A stretch of 38,814 nucleotides of DNA, from NCBI GenBank assembly GCA_021372615.1, contig JAJFUB010000137.1, positions 1 through 38,814 on the forward strand, given 5' to 3'. Made by a program: the position numbers and the translations under genes. Below, one piece after another: positions 18,301 to 26,183 of the stretch. The first letter of the stretch is position 1, and each line of letters opens with the position of its first letter. This DNA is from a bacterium (lineage in GTDB: Bacteria; Armatimonadota; Zipacnadia; Zipacnadales; UBA11051). Below the pieces are notes generated by a model. That model did no database searches, had not been told where the DNA came from, and was given only the letters and a program-made list of their open reading frames with translations.

Positions 18301-18661
18301 ACCAGGCCTCGAGGGTGAAGGCGCCCGCCGGCGACAGATCGTCGCCATCCTTGGCCGAGGCTCCCTGCTCCTTGTCGTTGTCGGTGCCGGCCGGGAAGGA
18401 CTCGAGGGCCCCGCCGAGGGGGCCCATAGCCACGACGCGGCCTTGCCCGCGCAGCCTTAGGTCATGCTTGTGGCCGGAGCTGTCCTGCAGCTCCCGGCCG
18501 GGCTGGAACTGCCACAGGCCGATGACGTTGGGCCCGGTGGCTTCCTCGCCGGCGTAGAGCTGCTGCCAGGGCTGGGGCGCGGCCTCGGCCGACCAGGCCC
18601 CGGCGGCAGCCAGCAGCAGGGAGACAACGGCGGCAGTGATCGTGAGTTGTCGCTTGTTCAT
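15374..18661 (-). CDS. Exported LamG-domain, glycosidase-fold protein
   Basis: The 1095-residue protein has a signal peptide (MNKRQLTITAAVVSLLLAAAGAWSAEA). A LamG/concanavalin-like domain follows (~residues 45-265; IGLWQFQPG, FTLEAWF, LHVAYTYDG, FFLNGELIG), then an Ig-like domain (~280-360). A large TIM-barrel-like region (~370-700) and a glutamine-amidotransferase-like Rossmann segment (~760-850; FKVLVMPNCDVLTESVVAKI) recall the trimerisation domain of GH42-type enzymes. A C-terminal Ig-like domain ends near KLVVTP. It probably binds and may cleave an extracellular glycan; catalytic residues are not certain. ATG 18661 follows AGGAGAGGA. It is the last gene of a three-gene minus-strand operon, 11 nt after the HEAT protein. 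Confidence 0.9.
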   Translation of the reverse strand: MNKRQLTITAAVVSLLLAAAGAWSAEAAPQPWQQLYAGEEATGPNVIGLWQFQPGRELQDSSGHKHDLRLRGQGRVVAMGPLGGALESFPAGTDNDKEQGASAKDGDDLSPAGAFTLEAWFMAKPEMDKAANVFLFDKKYINYVRETPEANWDYCLYMPRSGENKRRLSVSLGYGKDSDFITGPEITVEPGKWLHVAYTYDGAGRSRFFLNGELIGKAIIPGRGPVTPGRHDLTIGDRFGSTHTGFPGYIAQARLSSGIVPYFTGGLMANIAGGRTAFVRMEQNVNVAVSLANDTALPLTGGRAEVVFGGVKRQISLPELAPNQDQTVPVQVDTSLRPGTYVLKVTASGVSGGRKLQVDKEIPLTIVPRALPNQMPVVMWGGGDIERLKAFGFTHELIGLVDENKVWQAGQPTEAMNPASVEQQGRLLDDLLRAGLHGAVYTYPGTWVTRDEKRKAQFNRVDRTGAVREHDNVCGNFPEVQQFCRNVGASIAQTFGQYPALNGALIHSEVRDGSDLCFHQRDKDLFRQEAGFDIPDEVMGKNGLNYRRLKDFPTNRVVKDNDRILAFYSWFWKNGDGWNVLHSEVHRGLKSTGRQDLWTFFDPAVRVPDLWGSGGDVDIVSQWTYSYPDPIKIGEATDELFAMAEGKPGQQVMKMTQIIWYRTGTAPKLPEDESQRAAWEKEKPEAPFITIAPDHMREAFWSKISRPIRGIMYHGWGSLVETGTTNKGYVFTNPETQQVLTNLTHSVVQPLGPTLLQVPDRPTDVAMLESFASQMFAGRGSYGWSGSWEADMHLMLQWAHLQPKILFDETVVRDGLDAFKVLVMPNCDVLTESVVAKIKAFQKRGGLVVADENLCPAILPDIVIPTYKRTGKADEDKAKLQEMAAGLRRELDPFYTRYTDSPNADIVLRCRQYRGSDYLFALNDKRTYGHYVGHHGKVMEQGLPNTATVSVRRPGTFVYDLVAHRAVATKPHAAGAQFDLTLGPGDGRVFLLTSQKLAAVQLKAPAKARRGGAVDVAVTVADAKGAPVAAVVPVKVDILDAKGQPAEFSGYYGAKDGKLALRLALAANDAPGTWTIRATELASGLSRTQKLVVTP

Positions 18662-18672
18662 GGTGTCCTCTC

Positions 18673-19677
18673 CTACTGCAGCACCTGGATGGTGACGGGC
18701 TTCCAGATGCCGCCCGCGTACGCGCTGTCATACACCCGGACGGTGATCTGGTTCTTCTCCCCCCACTTCAGCTCTTTGGTCACATCGAGGGCGAAGGGCT
18801 TGTCCCAGCCCTCGGTGCCCAGGTCGTGCTGGCCGACGTACTGGCCGTTGACCCACACCCAGGCAATCTCGTCCACGCCGCCGAAGGCTATCTCGACGGC
18901 GAGACACTGGGGCTTGGCCGGCAGGTCGAAGGAGCCGCGGTACCACGCGACGCCGTCGTACTTCTGGCCCTGTTCCTCCCAGGCCGCTCCGATCTTGATG
19001 GGCAGCCAGGCCGAGTCGTTGTAGGTCGGCTCGTACCACTTCTGCAGGTGCCCATCAGCCTTGGGATCGGTCTTGAAGCGCCAGCCGTCCGTGGGCAGCG
19101 GGATCTCCTGGGACACCTTGATGTCGTGGTCCCAGTCCTTGCGGTCGCGGATGGACACCGTCTCCTTGAAGAAAGGCCACACCGCCGCGGCCGCCACCTC
19201 GCGCACCGCGTCCGCCTCATCCGTGCGCGCCTTCTCGAGCAGGTCGTTCATCTCCTGGGTGCGCGGCTTGAGCTGTACGAGCAGTTGCACCGCCGTCAGC
19301 CGCATGAGCGGATCGGCATCCGCCAGGCCCTTCTTCAGGTGCGGCAGCGCCTCGGCCGTCAGCGGGTCGCATAGCGCCGACAGGGCCGCGCGCCGCACGA
19401 GGGCGTCGGCATTGTCCAGGGCGCCGGTCAGCGCCGGTCGCGCCGGGGTGCCCGCCTCGATGAGTAGCCGCACTGCCGTCCGCCGGACCACGAGGTTGGC
19501 GTCCTGCAGGCCGGCGGCCAGGGCCGGCACGGCGGCCGCGCCCTGGTTGGCCTGCTGGATCAGCGCCATGCGGCGCGCGGCCGGCGAGCTGGTCGCCGGC
19601 GCGGCCTGTCCTGCCGCCAGGGCGCCAAGCTGCAGCCCCAGCAGCAGAACTCCGAGATGCACAAGGGGTGTCTTCAC
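18673..19677 (-). CDS. Exported HEAT-repeat protein with galactose-binding-like domain
   Basis: The 334-residue protein starts at a GTG with GAGAGGA upstream and has a signal peptide (VHLGVLLLGLQLGALAAGQA). Residues ~40-170 contain HEAT-like units (VRRTAVRLLIEAG, VRRAALSALCDP, MRLTAVQLLVQL, VREVAAAAVW). Residues ~195-330 match the jelly-roll sugar-binding domain seen at the N terminus of GH2 enzymes, with VAWYRGSFDLP and VWVNGQYVGQHDLG. No catalytic barrel follows, so this is a binding or scaffold protein, not a GH2 enzyme. It sits between two LamG-type proteins in the same operon and may present or recognise glycans with them. Confidence 0.92.
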   Translation of the reverse strand: MKTPLVHLGVLLLGLQLGALAAGQAAPATSSPAARRMALIQQANQGAAAVPALAAGLQDANLVVRRTAVRLLIEAGTPARPALTGALDNADALVRRAALSALCDPLTAEALPHLKKGLADADPLMRLTAVQLLVQLKPRTQEMNDLLEKARTDEADAVREVAAAAVWPFFKETVSIRDRKDWDHDIKVSQEIPLPTDGWRFKTDPKADGHLQKWYEPTYNDSAWLPIKIGAAWEEQGQKYDGVAWYRGSFDLPAKPQCLAVEIAFGGVDEIAWVWVNGQYVGQHDLGTEGWDKPFALDVTKELKWGEKNQITVRVYDSAYAGGIWKPVTIQVLQ

Positions 19678-19739
19678 GGGTTCGGTCCTCTCTGACGTAG
19701 TTGGGCCCCACTCACGACGGGCGGCCCAGTCGTTTCAGT

Positions 19740-20465
19740 TCACAGTTGTCGCCGCGGCCCGAGCCACACCTGGTCGCGCCACAGGCGCAAGTCGCGGAAG
19801 GACACGGGTGCGGCCGACCGGTCCGGTGCCGGCTCAGGTGCGTCCGGCGTCTTGATGTTGTACAGACAACCCAGCCCCCAGCCCCGGAACACAGGTGTGC
19901 TCGGGTCAATGGCATAGGCGCCGGTGAAGGCGGAGTGCGCCCGGATGCGGTCGCCCACCCAGAGCATCTGCCCGTGCGGGCCCCACGAGAAGGCCAGGTC
20001 ATGCCACTTCCCGGTGGGCAGTTCCGGGCTGACGATGATGTGCCAGCGGTCCGGGTCCGGCTGCGGCTGCGAGCAGTAGCCGAACGACACGCGGAAGGCG
20101 GTTGGACCCGCACGCTGCGCAGCGACTTCCAGCGACGGCCACGTGGTCCCCGGCGTGCCCAGGGTGGTGCGCTCGTACGCGTCCGACAGCAGCATCCCCT
20201 CCTGGAAGTCGTCGTCCACAAGGATCGTCACCGCGATCGTGCCCGCCGCGGTGGGCAACTGCTGGCCGCAATCGGCGTAGCGCACCCACGACGCGCCGTT
20301 GCGGAGGGTAACGCACTGCCCGTGTCCGATGGCGCCATGCTCCCGGCCGCGGGGCAGCTCGGTCAGCGGGTCCGCGAAGTCCGGCGCCGGGGCAGCGGCC
20401 AGGGAACCGAGACCCGCCCACATCGTGACGGCGGCGATCCAGGCGTGCCAGGTAAGGCGACGCAT
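19740..20465 (-). CDS. Exported LamG/concanavalin-like protein
   Basis: The 241-residue protein has a signal peptide (MRRLTWHAWIAAVTMWAGLGSLAAAPA) and one LamG-like beta-sandwich. Evidence is the segment GTIAVTILVDDDFQEGMLLSD, the strand pattern KWHDLAFSWGPHGQMLWVGD and the closing FRDLRLWRDQVW. The ATG at 20465 is set by a strong GGAGGAGGT 6 nt upstream; longer in-frame extensions lose the signal peptide. It is first in the operon with the HEAT and LamG-glycosidase genes, which begin 62 nt downstream, and is divergent from the XRE-cupin regulator at 20642. The ligand is unknown. Confidence 0.88.
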   Translation of the reverse strand: MRRLTWHAWIAAVTMWAGLGSLAAAPAPDFADPLTELPRGREHGAIGHGQCVTLRNGASWVRYADCGQQLPTAAGTIAVTILVDDDFQEGMLLSDAYERTTLGTPGTTWPSLEVAAQRAGPTAFRVSFGYCSQPQPDPDRWHIIVSPELPTGKWHDLAFSWGPHGQMLWVGDRIRAHSAFTGAYAIDPSTPVFRGWGLGCLYNIKTPDAPEPAPDRSAAPVSFRDLRLWRDQVWLGPRRQL

Positions 20466-20592
20466 GTCCCGACCTCCTCCCACTGCGGTGGCGCCCGAGC
20501 CCCGGCGGCCAGTTCGTGGGCACCGCGGGTATGCCGTTTTCGCCGTCGCCACCGGGGGAACCTGCCCCGACCCCGTCTTGCGCCACCCGGCC

Positions 20593-20621
20593 TTGACGTC
20601 CAGCAGGGCGTTCGTTATAGT
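20593..20621 (+). promoter_or_regulatory. Sigma70-type promoter of the XRE-cupin gene
   Basis: TTGACG (20593-20598), a 17-nt spacer and TATAGT (20616-20621) form a near-consensus promoter. The start point would be near 20628, only about 14 nt before the GTG start. The near-palindrome CACCCGGTG at 20625-20633 lies over that start point and could be an operator, for instance for autoregulation. A minus-strand TATAAT (complement of 20634-20639) overlaps but has no clear -35. Confidence 0.72.
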
Positions 20622-20641
20622 GAACACCCGGTGATTATACT

Positions 20642-21214
20642 GTGCGGGACACGTCGCCGCCCGAACCCGTCGCCGCCGTCGGGCCCAGGCTCCGCGCACT
20701 GCGGGAGCAGCGAGGCCTGTCCATGCGCGGCCTGGCCTCCCAGGCCGGTGTCGCCGCCAGCTACGTGTCGGCTGTCGAGGCCGGACGCATCTCCCCCACC
20801 ATCGCCACCCTCCGCAAGCTCCTGCTCGTCCTGGGCGAGGACTTCGCCAGCTTCTTCGCCGCCGCCGGTGCGCCACCTGACGACCCCGTCTTCCGCCGCG
20901 AGGACATGCGCCAGGTCGCCGATGCCACGCGCCGCTATACCCTCGTGCTTCCGCGACGGCCGGACATCCGTTGCGAGATTCTCGACGAGGAGTTCCGCCC
21001 CTCGCGCCAGACGCCGCCCTACGAGACGATCGGTTCCGACCTGGCCGGCTACGTGCTGGAAGGTGAAGTGCTGCTGGAGATCGAGGGCCAGGAGCCGCGT
21101 GTTCTGCGGGCCGGGGACGCCTTCTACGTGCCGGCTGACCGGCCCGTGCGCGGCCGCTGCCAGGGCGATACGCCCGCGCGGCTGGTGACGGTGGCCGTGC
21201 CGCCGCGCTACTGA
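20642..21214 (+). CDS. XRE-family transcriptional regulator with cupin sensor domain
   Basis: The 190-residue protein has a helix-turn-helix of the XRE type at ~residues 13-68 (LRALREQRGLSMRGLASQAGVA, then SYVSAVEAGRISPTIATLRKLL). A cupin_2 beta-barrel follows at ~110-188 (GYVLEGEVLLEIEG, LRAGDAFYVPADRPVRGRC). Such proteins usually sense a small metabolite in the cupin and control an adjacent catabolic gene set. GTG 20642 has no good ribosome site and would sit about 14 nt after the predicted transcription start, so translation may be nearly leaderless. Candidate targets are the divergent LamG operon and the downstream Fe-S/GH2 genes. Confidence 0.93.
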   Translation: MRDTSPPEPVAAVGPRLRALREQRGLSMRGLASQAGVAASYVSAVEAGRISPTIATLRKLLLVLGEDFASFFAAAGAPPDDPVFRREDMRQVADATRRYTLVLPRRPDIRCEILDEEFRPSRQTPPYETIGSDLAGYVLEGEVLLEIEGQEPRVLRAGDAFYVPADRPVRGRCQGDTPARLVTVAVPPRY

Positions 21215-21218
21215 CGCC

Positions 21219-21234
21219 GCTGCCCACGGGCAGC
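21219..21234 (+). terminator. Short hairpin after the XRE-cupin gene
   Basis: GCTGCCC (21219-21225) and GGGCAGC (21228-21234) can pair 5 nt after the stop codon, in practice a 6-bp stem with a 4-nt loop. There is no T-run, so it could attenuate rather than fully end transcription into the Fe-S gene. Confidence 0.35.
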
Positions 21235-21270
21235 ACTCATTCCGAGCAGTGTCTATCAGGAGGGCAGGAC

Positions 21271-22212
21271 ATGCTTACGTCGCAGATGGTCAAGGAGTAC
21301 GCGAAGAGCGTCGGGGCTGACATCGTCGGCATCGCCGACATGAACCGCTGGGAGGGAGCCCCGCCGTACGCCGACGCCCGCTACATCTGCCCAGACGCCA
21401 GGACCATGGTCGTCATGGGCTTCCGCATCCCGCGCGGGACCTTGCGCGGCATCGAGGAGGGCACCTTCTACACCGCCTACGCCTCCATGGGTTACGCGGC
21501 CATCAACCACGTCCTGCAGCCCATGGTGCTCTGGCGGGTGACGGCCATGCTGGAGGACGCGGGGTATGAGGCCATGCCCATCTCCAACAACTTCCCGTGG
21601 TGCAACATGGCCACCGGCACCGGCGTGCTGCAGCCCAACTGGAGCCGCCCCGTGTCCCCCGACAAGCCAGCACCCGACGTATTCGTGCACATGCGGCTGG
21701 CCGCGTTCATGGCGGGCCTGGGCGAGATCGGCTGGTCGAAGCTGTTCATGTCGCCACAGTTCGGCCCCCGCCAGCGCCTGGCGGCCATCCTGACCGACGC
21801 ACCGCTGGAGGCCGACCCGCTGTACGAGGGCCCGCAGCTGTGCGACCGCTGCATGCTCTGCGCCCGCGACTGCACCGGCAAGGCCATCAGCACCTCCGAG
21901 TCGGTCAAGGTGGTCGTGGCCGGACGCGAGCTGGAATGGGGCGCGCTGGACTACGAGGGCTGTAGCCGGGCCTTCTGCGGCGCGAACCACCACCACAACC
22001 CCTTCGCTGTGACGGACGAGGACCGCGAGCACTTCGCCCGCCGGAACGAGGAGTCCGAGGGCTACAAGGTGTCGCCGACGTACGGCTATGGCCGGGCGCT
22101 GGAGGGTGCACGGGGCTGCATCCGCGCCTGCATGATCCACCTGGAACAGCAGGGCAAGCTCGGCAACACCTTCGACCGCCCCTTCCGGCGCCGGGCCGAG
22201 TGGCGGCTGTAG
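21271..22212 (+). CDS. QueG/reductive-dehalogenase-like Fe-S protein
   Basis: The 313-residue cytoplasmic protein resembles epoxyqueuosine reductase/reductive dehalogenase-like proteins in its central segment and C-terminal ferredoxin part. C191-x2-C194-x2-C197-x3-C201 (in CDRCMLCARDC) can hold a 4Fe-4S cluster. The second cluster of QueG is not clearly complete: only C231, C236, C283 and C287 remain, the last two in GCIRACM. It is shorter than typical QueG and is unlikely to be the queuosine enzyme itself. Relatives use cobalamin, but a cobalamin site cannot be verified by eye. ATG 21271 follows AGGAGG. It lies between the XRE-cupin gene and the GH2 operon, suggesting a redox step in that pathway. 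Confidence 0.82.
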   Translation: MLTSQMVKEYAKSVGADIVGIADMNRWEGAPPYADARYICPDARTMVVMGFRIPRGTLRGIEEGTFYTAYASMGYAAINHVLQPMVLWRVTAMLEDAGYEAMPISNNFPWCNMATGTGVLQPNWSRPVSPDKPAPDVFVHMRLAAFMAGLGEIGWSKLFMSPQFGPRQRLAAILTDAPLEADPLYEGPQLCDRCMLCARDCTGKAISTSESVKVVVAGRELEWGALDYEGCSRAFCGANHHHNPFAVTDEDREHFARRNEESEGYKVSPTYGYGRALEGARGCIRACMIHLEQQGKLGNTFDRPFRRRAEWRL

Positions 22213-22220
22213 AAGCCCCT

Positions 22221-22285
22221 GGAGCGCGGCTCTCCGAAGCCGCAGCCTTCGCCGTGTGCCCTGCGGCTCTGGAGAGCCGCGCTCC
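22221..22285. repeat. Paired inverted hairpin element (REP-doublet-like)
   Basis: GGAGCGCGGCTCTCC (22221-22235) and GGAGAGCCGCGCTCC (22271-22285) are perfect reverse complements, extended inward by AGCCGCAG (22238-22245) and CTGCGGCT (22261-22268). Each half also folds alone on GCGGCT/AGCCGC. A near-identical half copy lies at 32114-32140. It separates the Fe-S gene from the GH2 gene and may attenuate transcription. Confidence 0.85.
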
Positions 22286-22308
22286 ATGAAGAGATCGGAG
22301 TGTCACCG

Positions 22309-25068
22309 ATGAAGCGTACTGAGCTGCGTCACGGTTGGCGGCTGCAAAGCTCATTCCTGGACCCGCGCGACGGCGCGGTGCTGTCTCGGACGGGCGTCGC
22401 GTTGGACGGCTGGCACGAGACCGAGGCCCCGCGCACGGTCCTGTGCGCGCTCACCAAGGATGGGACGTACCCCGATGTCCGCATCTGGCCGAACCCCTTC
22501 CGGGTGCCCGACTCGTCGGACGCCTTCAACGAGACCCAGGACCTCGCACAGTACAGCCATCTCCCCGACGGCCGGAACCCATGGCGCGATCCGTGGTGGT
22601 ACCGCCTCCAGTTCGACCTGCCCGCCCTGGCCGACGGGCAGCATGTCTGGCTGAACCTCGACTGCCTCAACTACCGCGCCGACGTGTGGCTCAATGGCGT
22701 GCAGCTTGCCGCCCGCGAGCAGATCGCCGGCATGTTCCAACGCTTCCGGTTGGACCTGACGGACCATGTGCAGCCGGGCGCCAACGCCCTTGCCGTTCTG
22801 ATCCACCCGGTGGACCATCCCGGCGAGCCGCAGACCCAACTGGAGGTGTTCGGGCAGGTCCGCGACTTCCGCACCGACCTGTGCAACGATGTCACCGAGG
22901 TCATGTCCGTCGGCTACGACTGCTTCCCGACCGTGCCCGACCGCAACCTGGGCCTGATCCAGGAGGTCTGGCTGGAGGTCACCGGGCCTGTGGATGTGCG
23001 ACACCCCTTCGTGCGCAGCCAGCTCGACCTGCCTGACCTGAACCTCGCGCGGCTGACCGTGTCGGCGGAGCTGGCCAACGCGGCCGGCTCTACCGTGCGC
23101 GGGACGCTGTCGGGCGTCATCACCGACGCCGGCGGGCAGCAGGTCGCCACCTTCTCCCGCCCCGTCACGCTGCTGAGCCACGGGACCCGGGAGATCACGA
23201 TCGCCCCGACCGACGCGCCCGAGCTGGCCCTGGCTGACCCACAGCTCTGGTGGCCGAACACGTACGGGGAGCAGCCGCTGTACGGGCTTGAGCTGACCTT
23301 CACACCTAGCGGCGCGATGAATCGCGCCACTACCACCTCCCAGACGCGGTTCGGGATCCGGCGAGTGGACCGGGAGCTGCACGAGATGGACGGCGCGCAC
23401 GGCTTCCGCTTGCGCGTCAACGGGGAGCTGGTCTTCCAGCGCGGGGGCTACGTCCAGCCGGAGATGATGTTCGACTGGAACCGCGAGCGCGTCGCGGCCG
23501 AGTTGCGTTATCTCGCCCACGCCAACCTCAACTACGTCGTCTTTGAGGACATCCCCAACCCGCCTGACTGGTACCTGGACTTGTGCGACGAGCTGGGGCT
23601 GATGATCTGGAACTGTTACTACGACTGCTACTGGCTGCAGCACAACCGGCCCTGGAACATAGATGTCGCGCTGCTGGAAGACTGCACCGTGGACATCGTC
23701 AGACGCTACCGCAACCACCCGTCACTCATCATCAACATGGCCCAGAACGAGGGCGAGACGCGCGAGGATGTGTACGAGATGTGGCGCCGCACGATGCTGC
23801 AGCACGACCCCGACCGCTTCCTCATTCCCTCCGGCTCCTTCCCCGACTACCGCACCGGCACGCCGCCCTGGTTCGACCGCGAGCTGCCGGTGGGCTGTAA
23901 TGACTACATGCCCAAGACCTATAGCTGGCAGTTGCCGGCTGGCTACTACCAGCTCGTGCGCGACTTCCGCAACTGGATGTTCATGATCGAGAGCGGGGCG
24001 GCGTCCGTCCCGCCGCTGGAGAGCCTGCTGCAGTTCCTGCCGCACCTGGCCGACCTGGGCCCCAACCCCGGCGACGATCCCGGGTGGCCCCTGGATGAGG
24101 CCTGGGCGCACTTTGGGGCCAACTCGTACTACGAGTGGTTCGACCGCGGCCTGCGCCTGATGTACGGCGAGCCCACGGACCTGCAGGACTATCTGTGGAA
24201 GGCCCACCTGACCACCTACGACCAGCACCGCGGGTTCTTCGAGGCCGTCCACCACCGCATGTGGAGCCTGACCAGCGGCTTCGGCGAATGGAAGATCAAT
24301 AGCGCCTTTCCCGACATCCAGTGGCAGCTCTACGACTGGTTCCTGCGGCCCATGGTCAGCCTCTACGCCATCCGCAAGGCCTGTGCCCCGTTCGCGATCC
24401 AGCTCTCGCCGCTGGACCGGCAGGTCCTCGCCGTCAACAGCACACTGGCGGACGCGCCGGGCCTGCAGACTCGGGCCGTAGCGTATGACATGGACCTCAA
24501 CGTGCTCACCGAACAGAGCCTCAGCGCGGACCTGCCGGCCAACGGTGTCCGCGAGTTGCTCGTGCTCGAGCTGCCACCCTCGTTCGTCGAGTTGCCCGTG
24601 TACTTCGTGAAGCTGGAGCTACGCGACGGATCCGGCCAGCTTCTCGCCGACAACTTCTACTGGCTGTCGGCGCGGCTGGAGGATGTGGACGTGCACTTCG
24701 ACCCCGATGCGTTCCGCAGTTGGCCCGCCAACAAGCCCATGATGACCCCGCGCCGCACGCCATGCCTGGGCGAACTGGCCGACCTGCTTCGTGTACAACC
24801 ACAACTGACCGCCGCCAGGGAGGGCAAGGGCCTCGCGGTGCAGGTGCGCAATGACAGCGACGCGTTGGCCTTCTTCATCCGCGCCCGCGTGCTGCGAGGT
24901 GGGGACGAGGTCCTGCCCGCGCTCTGGAGCGACAACTACTTCTCGCTGCTACCGGGGGAGATCAGGGACCTCACGGTCGAACTGCCCGCGACAGAGGGGC
25001 CGCTGACGGTGGCGGTCGATGGCTGGAACATCACGCCGACCACCGTGGAGCTGGAGGCGCCACGATGA
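22309..25068 (+). CDS. Glycoside hydrolase family 2 protein (beta-mannosidase/exo-glucosaminidase-like)
   Basis: The 919-residue protein has the GH2 order. The sugar-binding jelly roll is at ~residues 90-190 (WWYRLQFDLP, ADVWLNGVQLA), an Ig-like domain at ~225-345 ending TRFGIRRVD, a TIM barrel at ~360-680, and C-terminal beta domains follow. The acid/base pair is N480-E481 (NMAQNEG) and the likely nucleophile is E561 (MIESGAASVPP). This form resembles mannosylglycoprotein endo-beta-mannosidase and exo-beta-glucosaminidase rather than LacZ. No signal peptide is seen, so it probably acts in the cytoplasm on imported oligosaccharide. ATG 22309 is favoured, with GGAG 8 nt upstream, over a GTG at 22300. 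Its TGA overlaps the next gene's ATG. Confidence 0.93.
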   Translation: MKRTELRHGWRLQSSFLDPRDGAVLSRTGVALDGWHETEAPRTVLCALTKDGTYPDVRIWPNPFRVPDSSDAFNETQDLAQYSHLPDGRNPWRDPWWYRLQFDLPALADGQHVWLNLDCLNYRADVWLNGVQLAAREQIAGMFQRFRLDLTDHVQPGANALAVLIHPVDHPGEPQTQLEVFGQVRDFRTDLCNDVTEVMSVGYDCFPTVPDRNLGLIQEVWLEVTGPVDVRHPFVRSQLDLPDLNLARLTVSAELANAAGSTVRGTLSGVITDAGGQQVATFSRPVTLLSHGTREITIAPTDAPELALADPQLWWPNTYGEQPLYGLELTFTPSGAMNRATTTSQTRFGIRRVDRELHEMDGAHGFRLRVNGELVFQRGGYVQPEMMFDWNRERVAAELRYLAHANLNYVVFEDIPNPPDWYLDLCDELGLMIWNCYYDCYWLQHNRPWNIDVALLEDCTVDIVRRYRNHPSLIINMAQNEGETREDVYEMWRRTMLQHDPDRFLIPSGSFPDYRTGTPPWFDRELPVGCNDYMPKTYSWQLPAGYYQLVRDFRNWMFMIESGAASVPPLESLLQFLPHLADLGPNPGDDPGWPLDEAWAHFGANSYYEWFDRGLRLMYGEPTDLQDYLWKAHLTTYDQHRGFFEAVHHRMWSLTSGFGEWKINSAFPDIQWQLYDWFLRPMVSLYAIRKACAPFAIQLSPLDRQVLAVNSTLADAPGLQTRAVAYDMDLNVLTEQSLSADLPANGVRELLVLELPPSFVELPVYFVKLELRDGSGQLLADNFYWLSARLEDVDVHFDPDAFRSWPANKPMMTPRRTPCLGELADLLRVQPQLTAAREGKGLAVQVRNDSDALAFFIRARVLRGGDEVLPALWSDNYFSLLPGEIRDLTVELPATEGPLTVAVDGWNITPTTVELEAPR

Positions 25069-26183
25069 GCGATCTGCGCGTCGTGGTGTTGGAGTTCATC
25101 GCCTCCTGCGCCCTGCCCGAGCGGGGGTCGGGACGCTACCGCTACTCGCTCTCCTGCGCCGAGCCGACGCTGTACTCGTCCACGTATGCCGCGATGGCGC
25201 GGTCGCTGCTGGGGGCGCTCGACGATGCGGACGCCGAGGGCTGGGCGGCCTACCTCAGTGCCCACCAGGATGACGATGGGCTCTTCCGCGACCCCGTCAT
25301 CTTCGGGCAGGGGTGGTATGCCGACGATCCGCTCTGGTGCGGGCGGCCCCACCTGACCTGCCATGTCATCACGGCGCTGACGTGCCTGGGCGCCGTCGCC
25401 ACGAAGCCCCTCGCTTGGCTCGACCCATGGCGTGACTGCGATGCGTTGGAGGCCTGGCTGGAGGCGCGCGATTGGGGTGCACGCGTGGGCTGGACCGGCA
25501 ATGAGATCATGAACGTGGGCACGCTGTTGCAGTACGCCCGCGACTTCCACCACGACGCTCGCGCCGGCGCGGCAGTGGAGTGCCTGCTCGACTGGCTGGC
25601 GGAGCACCACCTGAACCCCGCCACCGGCGTCTGGGGCGACGTGGACGTGACCGACCCGCTCTGGCGGTCCCACGCCGTGCAGGCCGCCTACCACTGGTGG
25701 CCGCTGCTGGCCTATGACGGCCACCCGTTCCCGTGCGTGGAGCGGGCACTGGACACCGTGCTGGCGACGCAGAACCCGCGCGGCGGCTTCGGCTGGGGTG
25801 TGCACAACCCCGCCGAACCGTTCGCCAGCAGCGCCTGCGAGGACATCGACTCCCTGGACCCGTTGGCGCGAATGGCGAGCCAGACGACGTACCGCCAGGC
25901 CGACGTGCAGGCCGCCCTGCGCACCGGGGCGCAGTGGGTGCTGACCAACCAGACGCCCGACGGCGGCTTCGTCTTCATCCGCGACCGCGCCTTCGAGTAC
26001 GGCCACCCACAACTGCGCGGTGAAGCCGACCGGGGCGCCATGTTCCCGACCTGGTTCCGCCTGCTGTCGCTGGCCCTCGCCGACACCGCCGCGCCGGGCA
26101 GCGTGCCCGGCGGCATCCCGTGGCAGTTCACCTCGTGCCCCAGCATGCAGTTCTGGGGCGCTCCCGGAGCCTCCCCGCCATGA
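25065..26183 (+). CDS. Alpha/alpha-toroid (prenyltransferase/squalene-cyclase-like fold) protein
   Basis: The 372-residue protein shows repeats of the terpenoid-cyclase/prenyltransferase toroid, such as AYLSAHQDDDGLFRDP, CLLDWLAEHHLNPATGVWGD, VLATQNPRGGFGWG and WVLTNQTPDGGF. The catalytic DxDD of squalene-hopene cyclase is not seen and there is no signal peptide, so a cyclase role is not supported. Proteins of this fold also include sugar-processing and peptide-binding members. ATG 25065 overlaps the GH2 stop as ATGA and its own stop overlaps the UroD homologue start the same way. That implies close functional linkage with the glycosidase and the isomerase. Function unknown. Confidence 0.85.
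   Translation: MSDLRVVVLEFIASCALPERGSGRYRYSLSCAEPTLYSSTYAAMARSLLGALDDADAEGWAAYLSAHQDDDGLFRDPVIFGQGWYADDPLWCGRPHLTCHVITALTCLGAVATKPLAWLDPWRDCDALEAWLEARDWGARVGWTGNEIMNVGTLLQYARDFHHDARAGAAVECLLDWLAEHHLNPATGVWGDVDVTDPLWRSHAVQAAYHWWPLLAYDGHPFPCVERALDTVLATQNPRGGFGWGVHNPAEPFASSACEDIDSLDPLARMASQTTYRQADVQAALRTGAQWVLTNQTPDGGFVFIRDRAFEYGHPQLRGEADRGAMFPTWFRLLSLALADTAAPGSVPGGIPWQFTSCPSMQFWGAPGASPP

Noticed and set aside
21271-22212. Naming this gene queG
   Set aside because: Only one full 4Fe-4S motif is seen and the protein is short, so it is a relative and not clearly the queuosine enzyme.
22351-23718. A 455-codon minus-strand open frame within the GH2 gene
   Set aside because: The GH2 motifs are on the plus strand and the antisense product has no recognisable pattern.
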